A stretch of 33,480 nt of DNA, from contig NZ_DASTAT010000041.1 of NCBI RefSeq assembly GCF_035712445.1, forward strand, positions 1-33,480, in the 5' to 3' direction. Below are positions 8,557 through 16,893 of the stretch, piece after piece. This DNA is from Oligoflexus sp. (GTDB lineage Bacteria; Bdellovibrionota_B; Oligoflexia; Oligoflexales; Oligoflexaceae). The notes beneath the pieces are model-generated. The model saw only the letters and a list, made by a program, of their open reading frames with translations, did not search any database and was not told where the DNA came from. The stretch's first letter is position 1. Each line of letters opens with the position of its first letter. The position numbers and the translations under genes are program-made.

Positions 8557-10140
8557 TTAGGGGGCTGTTTCGCAGGCCCCCCGAATATCCGCCGCATCTT
8601 CTGCTGGCTTATCCGTCCAGCGACTCAGCAAGGCGGGAAATTTCTGCCGCACGACGGTGCAGAATTCCATTTTATCATGATCACCGAGGGCCGTGAGAGC
8701 GGTCCCAAGAGCCATATTGAGAATGCGGCTGAGAGTTTGCTTGCTGCTGAGTTCCAGCACCTCGTCACTGGCGCGAAGATCCTGAAGCCATTTGAGCAGG
8801 AGCCCGGCCTTGTGCAGCGTGGGCGTGATGCTCGCGGCCCTGGCTGGAACCGTTGTCTGAAACACGGCGTCCACGGTATGCGCGATGACTGCACCCACCA
8901 CATGGATGTCATCGAAGGACGGTTGACTGCAGAGTTCAAGGGGCGAGGCATCGGACTTATTCACGGTGTCCGCACCCAGGCGGGTATTGATGTCGAAAGT
9001 TTCCCGCCACAGGGCATCATTCCAGACCTTGGGAAGGCCGCCGAACATGACAGGACTGAGCACATCGCGGGTCTGCTTGAAACAGCTGATATCGAAGAGC
9101 CCCTTGGCTTCCTTCATGCTGTAATGCGCGAACAGATCAGCGAAGCCTTCATTCAGGGAGCCAAAGATATAGCCGGGGCTTGAAAGGAAGGCGAGGCGTT
9201 GCCTGCGGGCGTTCGGATCCTCGCTGTGGTCCTCGGCGCCGATCGCGCCGTGAATGGAATGAAGACTGCGATGCGATTGCCAGTAATCCAGATAAGAGAG
9301 AAAGCTGACCACAGTCGAATCACCGAAGAGCATCTGGAAAACGTGGTGCCCGTATTCGTGATGAATGACGACGGGATATTCCCAGAGGCCTTTGCTGTTG
9401 AACAGCCCCTGCTGGCGGGCTTCGGCGCTCTGAGGTATGACGGAGATCGCATAAAGGCTGGGGCTGAGCGTGTCGTCGGCGAAGGGGGAATAGAAGGCGT
9501 TGTCGGTTTCAATCGTCACGGTCTGGGTCGCGTTCTGCGTTTGCGTGCCATCCATCTTGATGGTCTTTTCAATCCGCTTCACATCCTTTTTATACTGCGG
9601 GAAAAGACCGAGCCCAAGCGGAGGCATGCTCGGCAGCTTCAGGATAGGGGCGCTCTCCTGCACTTTCTTATAGAAGGCGAACGAGTCCTCCACCGATTTT
9701 TTCAGGACAAGGGCCACCGATTCCACCGAACCCGCCGGTACAAGGCCGGAGCAGGTCTTGAGTTCCCGCCGCTCGCCCTGGACGGTGTAGCGCATATCCG
9801 ATTTATTGGTGAGTTCGCGCTCAAAGGTGCGGCTGTCGATGATCTTGGTCGTGATGGAAATGGTTTCTTCTTCCGTATCCTGGTAACCAAACCAGGCGCT
9901 CTGAACCGCAGCTCCTGACACCGAAAGCGCCTCGGATTTTTCCAGGCAGGATGGATCCGCCAGCGTCATGGGCAGCGGAGTGCCATAGGTCTGCTTCTTG
10001 AATTCAACCAGCTCGGTGCCACCCTTGACAGGCGATTCGGGAACGGTGACAGTCACAACCTTGGTCCGTGTGCGCGGTTGACAAGCGCCAGCAGCCAAAG
10101 CGAGGGCACAGACCGAAAGACGAACCAATTTTTTCTTCAT
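8557..10140 (-). CDS. Zinc-metalloprotease-like (gluzincin) lipoprotein
   Basis: 527 residues with lipobox AAGAC (Cys20, Gln +2). A zinc-protease signature HEYGH spans 261-265, and NEGFAD at 330-335 supplies a third ligand (Glu331) 66 residues later, as in gluzincins (thermolysin, M36 and relatives). Residues 20-210 form a large N-terminal region without recognised motifs that may act as an inhibitory pro-region or substrate-binding domain. The surface-anchored location suggests degradation of external proteins or envelope processing; the substrate is unknown. ATG 10140 is preceded by AAGGAG at 9 bases. The secreted hydrolase gene follows 20 bases downstream, so they may be co-transcribed. 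I could not match it confidently to a named MEROPS family. Confidence 0.85.
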   Translation of the reverse strand: MKKKLVRLSVCALALAAGACQPRTRTKVVTVTVPESPVKGGTELVEFKKQTYGTPLPMTLADPSCLEKSEALSVSGAAVQSAWFGYQDTEEETISITTKIIDSRTFERELTNKSDMRYTVQGERRELKTCSGLVPAGSVESVALVLKKSVEDSFAFYKKVQESAPILKLPSMPPLGLGLFPQYKKDVKRIEKTIKMDGTQTQNATQTVTIETDNAFYSPFADDTLSPSLYAISVIPQSAEARQQGLFNSKGLWEYPVVIHHEYGHHVFQMLFGDSTVVSFLSYLDYWQSHRSLHSIHGAIGAEDHSEDPNARRQRLAFLSSPGYIFGSLNEGFADLFAHYSMKEAKGLFDISCFKQTRDVLSPVMFGGLPKVWNDALWRETFDINTRLGADTVNKSDASPLELCSQPSFDDIHVVGAVIAHTVDAVFQTTVPARAASITPTLHKAGLLLKWLQDLRASDEVLELSSKQTLSRILNMALGTALTALGDHDKMEFCTVVRQKFPALLSRWTDKPAEDAADIRGACETAP

Positions 10141-10280
10141 TGGAGAATCTCCTTACGGGGCGCGGAGAGACGGATAGCACCTGATTTTGGGATCGTTACA
10201 GGCTGAGGTTATGGCACACGCTGTCGCTCCTCGCAAGCAGATTAGCAGAGTGTGTCCTGGTAAATTTGGCTACTTCATAT

Positions 10281-11402
10281 TTAGTGTCTCGCCGGCCCTT
10301 GAATCAGCTCTTCATAAACGCGGAGATTGCCGTTCACCATGGACTGCAGCGAAAATTGCCGGGCCACGTGCGCCTGGGCTTCCGTTCGTAATCTTTCCAG
10401 CAGCGCCGGATCACGCAGAAGACGCTCCAGATTGTTCGCGAACGCCTGATGATCTTTGGCGGGTGCAAGCAAACCCGTGCGTTCGTGCAGCACGATCTCC
10501 GGTATCCCACCCACGGCTGTCGCGACCAGAGTACAGCCGCTATGCACTGCATCCAAAAGGCTGGTGCCGAGCCCTTCATCCTGCGAGGACAGGGCGAAGA
10601 TATCCGTGGCTCCGAGCAGCTGCGCCACATCCTTGCGCACACCTAGAAAACGCAGACGATCCGGTCCGAGTCCCAGTTCCGCCGCCAGGGCTTCAGCGGC
10701 CGGGCGCAAGGCTCCATCACCGGCGATATAGGCAAAAAAAGGCAGGCCGCGCTGCTGCAAAATCCCGAGCGCACGGATCAGCGTCGCGTGATCTTTCTGC
10801 TCGGTGATGTAGGCGAGGTTGCCGATGATCGTCTGGTCCGGTGCAATCTGCCATTCATTTGTCAGGATGCGCCTCGCGGCCTGGCGATCCACATCTGCGA
10901 AAGGTCCGGAATCGACTGCGCTCCTGACGGTCGTGAGCTTCGAAGGCGACACGCCGAATTCCGCGAGTATCTTTTGAATGGCACTGGAAATGCAAACGAA
11001 GCGGTCGATGGACGGATGCACGTACTTCTGTCGATGCCAGTATCCGGGAGCCGGTGGGTAATCCACCCGACGATGGACCACGAGCTTCACATGAGGACAA
11101 AGTTTTTTCACGAAGAGCCCAAGGTTATGGGCCCGTCCGGACTGGCAATCCAGCAGCTGAATCCCGTGCTGCCGCACGTAGCGGGCAACCGCGAAGGACG
11201 CTGTGAGGATCCGCGCTCCGCGCATGGGAACAGCGAATGTTTGAGCCAGATGCGACATGCGCGCGATGGCTTCACTTCCCGGTGGAGCCGCGAGATGCCA
11301 TTGCCAATTTTCGTTTTGCACGGCCTGCAGAAGGAGCCTGATTTGATTTTCACCCCCGCGCCAGGTGCTTTCGCTATCAAGATGCAGAACTTTGAAAGGC
11401 AT
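10281..11402 (-). CDS. Group 4 (GT-B) glycosyltransferase
   Basis: 373 residues with the GT-B two-domain pattern. The N-terminal domain starts KVLHLDSESTWRGGENQIR, the glycine-rich acceptor loop of GT4 enzymes, and contains HRRVDYPPAPGYWH. The C-terminal donor domain has LAYITEQKDHATLIRAL, DGALRPAAEALAAELGL and the family block DEGLGTSLLDAVHSGC followed by VGGIPEIV. It probably transfers a sugar from a nucleotide donor to a surface glycan or lipid. The frame is open for another 100 codons upstream, but ATG 11402 has AGGG at 5-base spacing and begins the domain exactly. It is divergent from the outer-membrane gene at 11490. No other glycan genes are nearby, so the acceptor cannot be guessed. 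Confidence 0.9.
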   Translation of the reverse strand: MPFKVLHLDSESTWRGGENQIRLLLQAVQNENWQWHLAAPPGSEAIARMSHLAQTFAVPMRGARILTASFAVARYVRQHGIQLLDCQSGRAHNLGLFVKKLCPHVKLVVHRRVDYPPAPGYWHRQKYVHPSIDRFVCISSAIQKILAEFGVSPSKLTTVRSAVDSGPFADVDRQAARRILTNEWQIAPDQTIIGNLAYITEQKDHATLIRALGILQQRGLPFFAYIAGDGALRPAAEALAAELGLGPDRLRFLGVRKDVAQLLGATDIFALSSQDEGLGTSLLDAVHSGCTLVATAVGGIPEIVLHERTGLLAPAKDHQAFANNLERLLRDPALLERLRTEAQAHVARQFSLQSMVNGNLRVYEELIQGPARH

Positions 11403-11489
11403 TGATTCCCTCGACTTCGCTTGTTGCCGCATCGTATTCATGATAGAAACATGGAACAACACCTTTTTCACCCTGCGGAGGTTTTTTCG

Positions 11490-12107
11490 ATGAAGCAACG
11501 CTGTCTGGCACTGCTCCTGATCGTTCCCTTTCTGCTGGCGAGCCCTGCCTGGGCCCTCTTCGATGCTCAGGTTCTGACGGGAAAACGCTCGACAGAGTTC
11601 AAGTTCGGGAATAGCAGCAACACCGAGTCCGGAACGGAATTGAAAGCAGCGGCTCACCTGGACCCGATTCCTTTGGTGCCGGTCGGCTTTGGTCTCTCTT
11701 TGAGCCAAATCAACTGGGACAAGTCCAATGACCTGAACTTCAAATCTCTGGACGGGTTCGAAGTGGGTCTGGAAGTCGAAGCCTGGTTGCCGATCGACCT
11801 GGGTGGGCTGCAGTTCTATGGCAAGCTCGGCTATACCGTTCTTGGTGCCTATGTTGCAACGTCTGAACTGACCCCTGGTCAGGACATTAAGGTGGCCTAT
11901 AAGCCATCAGGCACATATATCGCCGTGGGCGCGAAGTACAACTTTATCATGCGCCTGGGCGTGATGCTGGAAGTCGAGTCCGGTAACCGTGAACTCGAGT
12001 TCGATGAAGTAAAAGACCTGCCAGCAAACGTAGATGCATCCGCATTCAAGTCCAAGGGTGAGGCCCCAAATACAAGTTTCCTGTTGGGTGTGCAGGCCGG
12101 CATCTGA
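11490..12107 (+). CDS. Small outer-membrane beta-barrel protein
   Basis: 205 residues. A clear signal peptide (MKQR, hydrophobic core, SPAWA) should be cut near residue 23. The mature part is made of amphipathic strands with Gly and aromatic residues (GFGLSLSQINW, LQFYGKLGYTVLGAYVA, TYIAVGAKYNFIMRLGVMLEVE), consistent with an eight-stranded barrel of the OmpW/OmpA-like size class. No catalytic motif is seen. GGAGGT lies 7 bases before ATG 11490, so the start is firm. It diverges from a glycosyltransferase gene with 87 bases between. The role is unknown; adhesion, lipid binding or structural function are all possible. Confidence 0.8.
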   Translation: MKQRCLALLLIVPFLLASPAWALFDAQVLTGKRSTEFKFGNSSNTESGTELKAAAHLDPIPLVPVGFGLSLSQINWDKSNDLNFKSLDGFEVGLEVEAWLPIDLGGLQFYGKLGYTVLGAYVATSELTPGQDIKVAYKPSGTYIAVGAKYNFIMRLGVMLEVESGNRELEFDEVKDLPANVDASAFKSKGEAPNTSFLLGVQAGI

Positions 12108-12238
12108 TTATGCAGTCTTTAAGTAAGATTTTAATACTTTGATTTTATTGACAAATACCGTGGACCCCGCCCTCCTGATTAAAGTTGGTGACCTGGCTGC
12201 CGATAGACACCTTATCAAGTTCGCAGGAGAGGGGTCAT

Positions 12239-12496
12239 ATGAAAAAAGTCACTGAAATTAAAAGTCGCAGTCTCCGCAAGGAACGCAATGCCGACCTTCT
12301 TCGTCGCATGCGCAATGGAGAGCAGCTGGCAAGTTTCAACAGCTATGCGAGCTGGTTTCCACCACGTCCTATCATTCAGAAGGACATTCACGCTCTGCAG
12401 GAGCTTTATGGCAACGATGTCGTCGCCATGAACGCCTCGCAAGGCGATGCGCGGGAAGCCGGTGCTTCGGATATGATGCCCCTGCGTTTGGCTTAA
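12239..12496 (+). CDS. Small basic hypothetical protein
   Basis: 85 residues, not recognised. The N-terminal third is basic and probably helical (KSRSLRKERNADLLRRMR). The middle has NSYASWFPPRP, and the remainder is helical. No signal peptide or membrane segment is seen. GGAGAGGGG immediately upstream of ATG 12239 is a strong ribosome site, and a factor-independent terminator follows 22 bases after the stop, so this looks like a single-gene transcription unit. It could be a regulatory or nucleic-acid-associated protein because of the basic helix, but that is weak inference. Confidence 0.7.
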   Translation: MKKVTEIKSRSLRKERNADLLRRMRNGEQLASFNSYASWFPPRPIIQKDIHALQELYGNDVVAMNASQGDAREAGASDMMPLRLA

Positions 12497-12518
12497 TATC
12501 TTTATTTCATAATGCTTC

Positions 12519-12549
12519 AAGGCCTGGACTTCGGTCCGGGCCTTTCTTA
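12519..12549 (+). terminator. Rho-independent terminator after the 85-residue gene
   Basis: AAGGCCTGGAC, a TTCG tetraloop, then GTCCGGGCCTTT: a nine-pair stem with one wobble, closed by UUCG and followed by CTT. The UUCG loop and the position 22 bases after the stop make this convincing. Confidence 0.85.
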
Positions 12550-12729
12550 TTGCTTCCGTTTCGCCACTCTGCTCCGGGGAAATAAAAGATGATGCTGGGC
12601 GAGTCGAAAGCTCGCACGCAATAGACTTTGTGATTCCAGGCAGGACGGCTGCGCTTTTTCCAAGGTCCTCAGAAAGTCGGGAGCCCAGCCGAATCTCCCA
12701 CAGTCCCTGGCGGACGGGAGGCTTCTGGA

Positions 12730-13138
12730 GTGTCCGGAATCGGGCGAACGCCGTCTGCAGTTTCCGCGCTGCCCAGTGAATCCCAAAGTTTATGTGGAAA
12801 CACGCTCCCCAGGCCGAGGCCGCCTTGACCTCTGGCAGTCGGTCGACATTTCGCGATCTGGCCTTTTGCTGCGGATCGTCAAAGGGGATGAGCACAGAGG
12901 CCTGCCCCTGAACCTGCCCTTGCCTTTACGTCTGGATGTCGCGCGGCTTTGGTTGCCGGAGTCGATCCAGCCTGTCGGACGGGTTGTGCGTGCCTTCGAC
13001 GCTTATGAGGAATTCAAAAGCTTCAGCTATATCGCCGTTGCACTCAGCGACTTTTCCCAGCGTGAGGCCGCGCACTGGAACCAACTCCTTCGTCGGATTG
13101 AGCGCGGCTTTTTGTCTGGTCTATCCCTGAGCGCATAA
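12730..13138 (+). CDS. PilZ-domain protein, apparently frameshifted near its start
   Basis: The downstream frame (intact from at least 12749 to the stop at 13136-13138) has the two PilZ landmarks: RRLQFPR (RxxxR type, 12749-12769) and DISRSGLLL, followed by beta-barrel segments (LPLRLDV; GRVVRAF; YIAVALSDF). PilZ domains bind cyclic di-GMP. The only in-frame start-like codon before these is GTG 12776, which lies after the RR motif and has no ribosome site. GTG 12730 has GGGAGG at 8-base spacing but reads in another frame; dropping one G from the GGG at 12742-12744 would give MSGIGERRLQFPR and join it to the PilZ frame. So this is either a real or sequencing-derived frameshift or an unusual start. 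The intact protein would be about 135 residues. Confidence 0.7.
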
Positions 13139-13257
13139 TCAGAGCTTTGGACGTGGAAATCCCGCCCCCTTTCGGTTAGGCTGGGACAAGAACTCCCATC
13201 GTTGCGCCCCCAGGCTGCACGAGCAGGAGGCTACGCTATTTTCAGAATTCATTCTTA

Positions 13258-13518
13258 GTGCGGACGGACGCGCCCTCGGGGGATACAGTGGTTCATAAAG
13301 ATGGAAAACAGGACGCAAAAGACTCCATCATGGAGGAAAGTTTGCAGCATTTCGCCAGCGATGTTGGAATCGTTTGCGCGTTGGAAGCCGGCGGCAAAAT
13401 CACGCCGCAGGAAGCCTATAAGCAGATCAAAGCCCGCTGGAAGGAATTGAAAAAGGCCAAGAAGGCCCTTTATCCGAAGAATAATAAAGATCCGGATGAT
13501 GACAAGAGCGGTGATTGA
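13258..13518 (+). CDS. Small charged hypothetical protein
   Basis: Up to 86 residues. The C-terminal part is clearly protein-like: a helical stretch ESLQHFASDVGIVCALEA, then ITPQEAYKQIKARWKELKKAKKAL and an acidic Asp/Lys tail. No family is recognised and no export signal is seen. The start is ambiguous: GTG 13258 has no ribosome site, GTG 13288 follows GGGGGA, and ATG 13330 has none; coordinates give the longest form. An AGGAGG at 13225-13230 lies too far from any in-frame start. The stop TGA (13516-13518) abuts the stop of the convergent metzincin gene in a TGATCA palindrome. Confidence 0.6.
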   Translation: MRTDAPSGDTVVHKDGKQDAKDSIMEESLQHFASDVGIVCALEAGGKITPQEAYKQIKARWKELKKAKKALYPKNNKDPDDDKSGD

Positions 13519-14679
13519 TCAGCGCGGATAGAGCGCAAGGATCGCGTCCGTGTCCCAGCTGGTGATGCTGCTGACTCCTTCATATCCCATGATCGAAGGA
13601 TGCAGGGTGCGACCGCGAGCGTCACGGCTGAATTCATGGCCGAGGCCCCAGAAGTGGCCCATCTCATGAGTGGCCGTGACGAGGTACGATTCCCGGAAAC
13701 GATTCAGGGCATCCTGGAAGATAAAGATCTGACTGTCCACGATGGTGAAGTTCTGAAAATCCACCACCGGAATCGTCACTCCGAAGACAGCGGTATCTTC
13801 CTGAGTCTCCAGCCGATAGCTTTTCACAAGATTGATGCAATGCTGATTCACGTCGTTCCAGGGCTTGCTGCTCGTGACGAACTCCACTTCATAATTCAAT
13901 CGACCCAGTGTTCCCTCGGCATCGCCTGTCGCCGTGCTCCAGTCGGTGATGGATTTTTTGAAAATGGTTTGATCGGTAAGGCTTAAGGCACCGCAGACCG
14001 ATATCTTCACCGTCTGATCCCAGCCGATCGCCACGCCTGTGCCACCCAGATACTGATAACTGTTATTAAGTCGCGGCAGGGGCTTCTGCTCGCCATCGAC
14101 GCGCGTGAAGGTCAAGGCCGCCAGGTAGTTTCCGAGTTCATCCGAATCGCTGATGAGAATACTGAACACGCGCTTATCAGCCGACAGGCTATAGTGTTCG
14201 ACGACCGCCGCATCGGCATTCAACGCTGTCAATTCCCAGCGCCCGTCAAGCTCTATGAATTCGAGCACGGGATAATCGACGAAGGCCGCGCCCTCGGCTT
14301 TATAAAGGTATTTGCTGCCATCCTTTTGAAACCTGTAGAGGCTGAGTTCACTATCGAGCTGGGAATCATTGGTGCTGTTCTGATCTTCCAATTCTTCCTG
14401 GCTATCAATCGTATCGATGGTGCTCGTATCGACCTTGGGCGCAAATACGGTGAAGCCGGCCAGGGTATAATCATTGAAGTCAATCAAACTGCTCGTGGTG
14501 AGGAAGCTCTGTTTTTCCCCTGCTGTTCCGTCGAGCATAACCATGGGATCACCCAGCACAAAATAGCGGTCCGGGACCGAGGTGTTGCGCCCTTTTCCGG
14601 ACGAGCGTCCGCAGGCCACGTGGGTTAACGCGAGAAGAGTCAGCATAAGGCAGATTGGGCCTCGCGTCTGCAAATCCAT
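13519..14679 (-). CDS. Matrixin-like (metzincin) zinc metalloprotease lipoprotein
   Basis: 386 residues from ATG 14679. The lipoprotein signal ends HVAC (Cys23, Gly +2). Near the C-terminus lies the full metzincin signature HEMGHFWGLGH (residues 338-348: three His ligands and the catalytic Glu339), followed by the Met-turn SIMGY (Met364). The long N-terminal region is Asp/Ser/Thr-rich and strand-like, probably a non-catalytic or pro-domain. The enzyme should be a surface-anchored endopeptidase of the M10/M12 type; the substrate is unknown. Start choice is uncertain: ATG 14679 gives an ideal signal peptide but has no clear ribosome site, whereas ATG 14730 (17 codons longer) has GGGA upstream. 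It is convergent with the small gene at 13258, stops back to back. Confidence 0.88.
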   Translation of the reverse strand: MDLQTRGPICLMLTLLALTHVACGRSSGKGRNTSVPDRYFVLGDPMVMLDGTAGEKQSFLTTSSLIDFNDYTLAGFTVFAPKVDTSTIDTIDSQEELEDQNSTNDSQLDSELSLYRFQKDGSKYLYKAEGAAFVDYPVLEFIELDGRWELTALNADAAVVEHYSLSADKRVFSILISDSDELGNYLAALTFTRVDGEQKPLPRLNNSYQYLGGTGVAIGWDQTVKISVCGALSLTDQTIFKKSITDWSTATGDAEGTLGRLNYEVEFVTSSKPWNDVNQHCINLVKSYRLETQEDTAVFGVTIPVVDFQNFTIVDSQIFIFQDALNRFRESYLVTATHEMGHFWGLGHEFSRDARGRTLHPSIMGYEGVSSITSWDTDAILALYPR

Positions 14680-15023
14680 GATAGTAAAGGCTTTGGCGGC
14701 TTGAAGCAGTGTCGTGTGGGGCTTACGCATCAGCAAAATCCCATATCATACATGTTTTCGCGCGTCTGTCAGCACAGGGCTTTACGGCGGAATCAGCGCA
14801 AAGTTGAGAACGTTTTCCAAAAATTCAACTTCGTGGGCTACCCTACCAAAATGTTGGAAGACCTGGTGTGCGAGCTACGGCACGACGATGAAATTTTTCT
14901 ACAAATTTCCTACAGAATTGCATCAAATCACGGCTAATTGACGTAAATGAGTGTTCTCAATGTGCGCTCAGGGGCTGTTTTGTACATCTTGGTAGCTTTT
15001 CGGCTGGCAGTCTTCGTCATTTT

Positions 15024-15052
15024 TTTACATAAAGAAAGTGTTCAAGGATAAA
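15024..15052 (+). promoter_or_regulatory. Candidate sigma-70-type promoter for the sigma-54 activator
   Basis: TTTACA (five of six matches to the -35 consensus), a 17-base spacer, then GATAAA (four of six to -10), about 100 bases before ATG 15154. The spacing is ideal but matching by eye in an AT-rich gap is weak evidence. Confidence 0.35.
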
Positions 15053-15116
15053 AATCGGGATATAACCGGCCTAACACATACGGATGTGAAGATCTTTAAA
15101 AAGCTCGCGTACTGTC

Positions 15117-15134
15117 AAAAAGTTCAAACTTTTT
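15117..15134. promoter_or_regulatory. 18-base palindrome overlapping the leader of the sigma-54 activator gene
   Basis: AAAAAGTT-CA-AACTTTTT is a perfect inverted repeat with 8-base arms, ending 6 bases before the AGGGAGGG ribosome site (about 15142-15149). It could be an operator for an HTH dimer, possibly autoregulatory, or a weak hairpin in the leader RNA. The arms are AT-rich, so chance is not excluded. Confidence 0.35.
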
Positions 15135-15153
15135 GCAAGAAAGGGAGGGTAGG

Positions 15154-16734
15154 ATGAATCCCCGAAGTCAGGCGGCGTCGATCTTGCTACAGCACTCAGA
15201 AGATCGCATTCGCCGGGAACGACAGCTCGATGTCCTGCGTATGGCGGCTGTCAACCTCGAGAAGAGTGCAGGGTTCGTGGATGGACTCAAAGAGATTTTG
15301 GGTTCGCTCGAAAGACACTGTGACCTTGTTCTTGGGCGCATTAACTTCCTTGATGGTGTCATAGACATCGGTAAGGAAATTCGTGCACCGGGCGGCGAGA
15401 AGCCGATCGACCCTCAGGTTGAAGAAGCGATCCAGATGGCCAACCAGGATGTGCTTCGGAACTGGCGACCTAAGATGGTTCCGGTGCCCAACTTTGAAGG
15501 CTCCCGCTTCCACAGTACCTTTGAAGTCGAGCGCGGTGTCCAGCTTTATGTGTTGAGTCATCCCATTAAATTCAACGAACGGAAAATGGGAACTCTGACC
15601 GCGGTGAAAGTCTGCTACGGCAGCTTCGAACCGAAGACGGAACAATCCTTCCTCTCCGTCCTGACTTCCATGATCGCCCAGTCGGGCATGATCAACCGCT
15701 TCTATCCCGATCATCAGAACGATACCGCGGCCCCCCAGACCGTTGCGCCCACGCTGGATAAAGTGAAATTCGATCGCTCCCCCATCATCGGCAATTCCAA
15801 GGCCATGACGGGCGTCTTCGAACTCATGCAGCAGGTCGCGGACACGGACACCACGGTTTTGATCCTGGGTGAAAGCGGTGTCGGTAAAGAGCTGATCGCC
15901 GATGCCCTGCATCGCAACAGCATTCGTCGCGGCAAGCCCTTTATCAAGGTGAACTGCGCGGCCTTGCCCGAAACACTCCTGGAAAGCGAACTTTTTGGTC
16001 ATGAACGCGGGGCTTTCACCGGCGCGCATACCCAAAAGAAAGGCCGCTTTGAATTGGCCGGCGGCGGCACCATTTTCCTGGATGAAATCGGTGATCTGAC
16101 GCTGACGACTCAGATTAAACTCCTCCGCGTCCTGCAGCAGCGTGAATTCGAACGCCTGGGCGGCGTGTCGACGATCAAGGCCGATGTCCGCGTGATCGCT
16201 GCCACCAACCGTAACCTGGAAGAGATGATCGAGCGTGGCCAGTTCCGTCAGGACCTTTACTATCGCTTGAACGTTTTCCCTCTGCATGTTCCGGCTCTGC
16301 GCGAACGCAAGACCGACGTTATGCCTTTGACCGATTATTTCATCGAGAAATATCGCAAGGTGCACAACAAGAACATCCGTCGTATTTCGACGCCCGCCAT
16401 CGACATGCTCACGAGCTATCATTGGCCAGGGAACGTCCGTGAACTTGAAAACTGCATGGAACGCGCCGTACTTCTGAGCAATGAAGGCGTCATCCGTGGA
16501 CATCACCTTCCCCCCAGTCTTCAAATCGCCGAAAGCACGGGCGTTGAAGCGGGCAACAACCTGAAGACGACCCTTGAGTCGATGGAACGTGAGTTGATCC
16601 TGGATTCGCTGAAGGCCAGCAAAGGCAATATGGCGAAAGCCGCCCGTGAACTTGGTCTGACTGAACGCGTCATGGGCCTGCGAGCCAAAAAATATAACCT
16701 CGATCCTCGCAAGTTCCGCAAACCGAACGCTTGA
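15154..16734 (+). CDS. Sigma-54-dependent transcriptional activator with N-terminal GAF-like domain
   Basis: 526 residues. Residues 25-190 form a GAF-like sensor region ([26 protein letters not shown]); no receiver domain with a phospho-acceptor Asp pattern is visible, so it is NifA/FhlA-like and not NtrC-like. Residues 210-445 are the AAA+ domain: Walker A GESGVGKE (239-246), the sigma-54 contact loop GAFTGA (286-291), Walker [10 protein letters not shown] (about 306-314) and WPGNVREL (424-431). The last 45 residues contain a Fis-type helix-turn-helix ([25 protein letters not shown]). The protein should remodel the RNA polymerase-sigma-54 closed complex in response to a small ligand. ATG 15154 follows AGGGAGGG; a longer TTG start at 15133 is unlikely. 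The target genes are not evident; no -24/-12 promoter was seen beside it. Confidence 0.95.
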   Translation: MNPRSQAASILLQHSEDRIRRERQLDVLRMAAVNLEKSAGFVDGLKEILGSLERHCDLVLGRINFLDGVIDIGKEIRAPGGEKPIDPQVEEAIQMANQDVLRNWRPKMVPVPNFEGSRFHSTFEVERGVQLYVLSHPIKFNERKMGTLTAVKVCYGSFEPKTEQSFLSVLTSMIAQSGMINRFYPDHQNDTAAPQTVAPTLDKVKFDRSPIIGNSKAMTGVFELMQQVADTDTTVLILGESGVGKELIADALHRNSIRRGKPFIKVNCAALPETLLESELFGHERGAFTGAHTQKKGRFELAGGGTIFLDEIGDLTLTTQIKLLRVLQQREFERLGGVSTIKADVRVIAATNRNLEEMIERGQFRQDLYYRLNVFPLHVPALRERKTDVMPLTDYFIEKYRKVHNKNIRRISTPAIDMLTSYHWPGNVRELENCMERAVLLSNEGVIRGHHLPPSLQIAESTGVEAGNNLKTTLESMERELILDSLKASKGNMAKAARELGLTERVMGLRAKKYNLDPRKFRKPNA

Positions 16735-16754
16735 TATCCTGTTTTTCCTTTCAG

Positions 16755-16798
16755 CGCGGTGGCATTCCTTCTCTGTTTCAACAGAAGAATGCCACCGC
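16755..16798. repeat. Long imperfect hairpin downstream of the sigma-54 activator
   Basis: The left arm begins GCGGTGGCATTC and the right arm ends GAATGCCACCGC; these 12 bases pair perfectly, and the inner parts (TTCTCTGTT and AACAGAA) extend the stem with small bulges around a short loop. It begins 21 bases after the activator stop and has no T-run, so it is either a non-canonical terminator or a 3'-end-stabilising structure. Confidence 0.65.
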
Positions 16799-16893
16799 CT
16801 GGTGGATCCCCGCTTCGTATTTCCCCCCTTGAGAAACATTCCCCCAAGCTTCATTCTGTGCCATGATCAAAACCTCTTTTTAAGGAGGCGACG

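Larger units (their letters stand above)
14680..15153. other. Non-coding gap and control region before the sigma-54 activator
   Basis: This is the only stretch longer than 300 bases without a supported gene. It becomes AT-richer towards 15000-15120. An open frame from ATG 14750 to 14937 has no ribosome site and no recognisable product, so I do not call it. It contains the candidate promoter at 15024-15052 and the palindrome at 15117-15134 listed separately. The left side should also hold the promoter of the divergent metzincin gene. No RNA gene is evident. Confidence 0.6.

Noticed and set aside
12215..12895. 226-codon minus-strand frame spanning the 85-residue gene, its terminator and the PilZ start
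   Set aside because: It runs through a convincing plus-strand terminator and the PilZ motif, and has no ribosome site.
14750..14937. Possible small protein in the gap before the sigma-54 activator
   Set aside because: No Shine-Dalgarno sequence, no recognisable product, and the region looks like a promoter region.
15005..15020. Candidate -24/-12 (sigma-54) promoter containing TGGCAG
   Set aside because: The GC element expected about ten bases downstream of the GG is missing.
15196..16854. 552-codon open frame on the minus strand opposite the sigma-54 activator
   Set aside because: The plus strand encodes all AAA+ motifs intact; the antisense frame results from high-GC codon bias.
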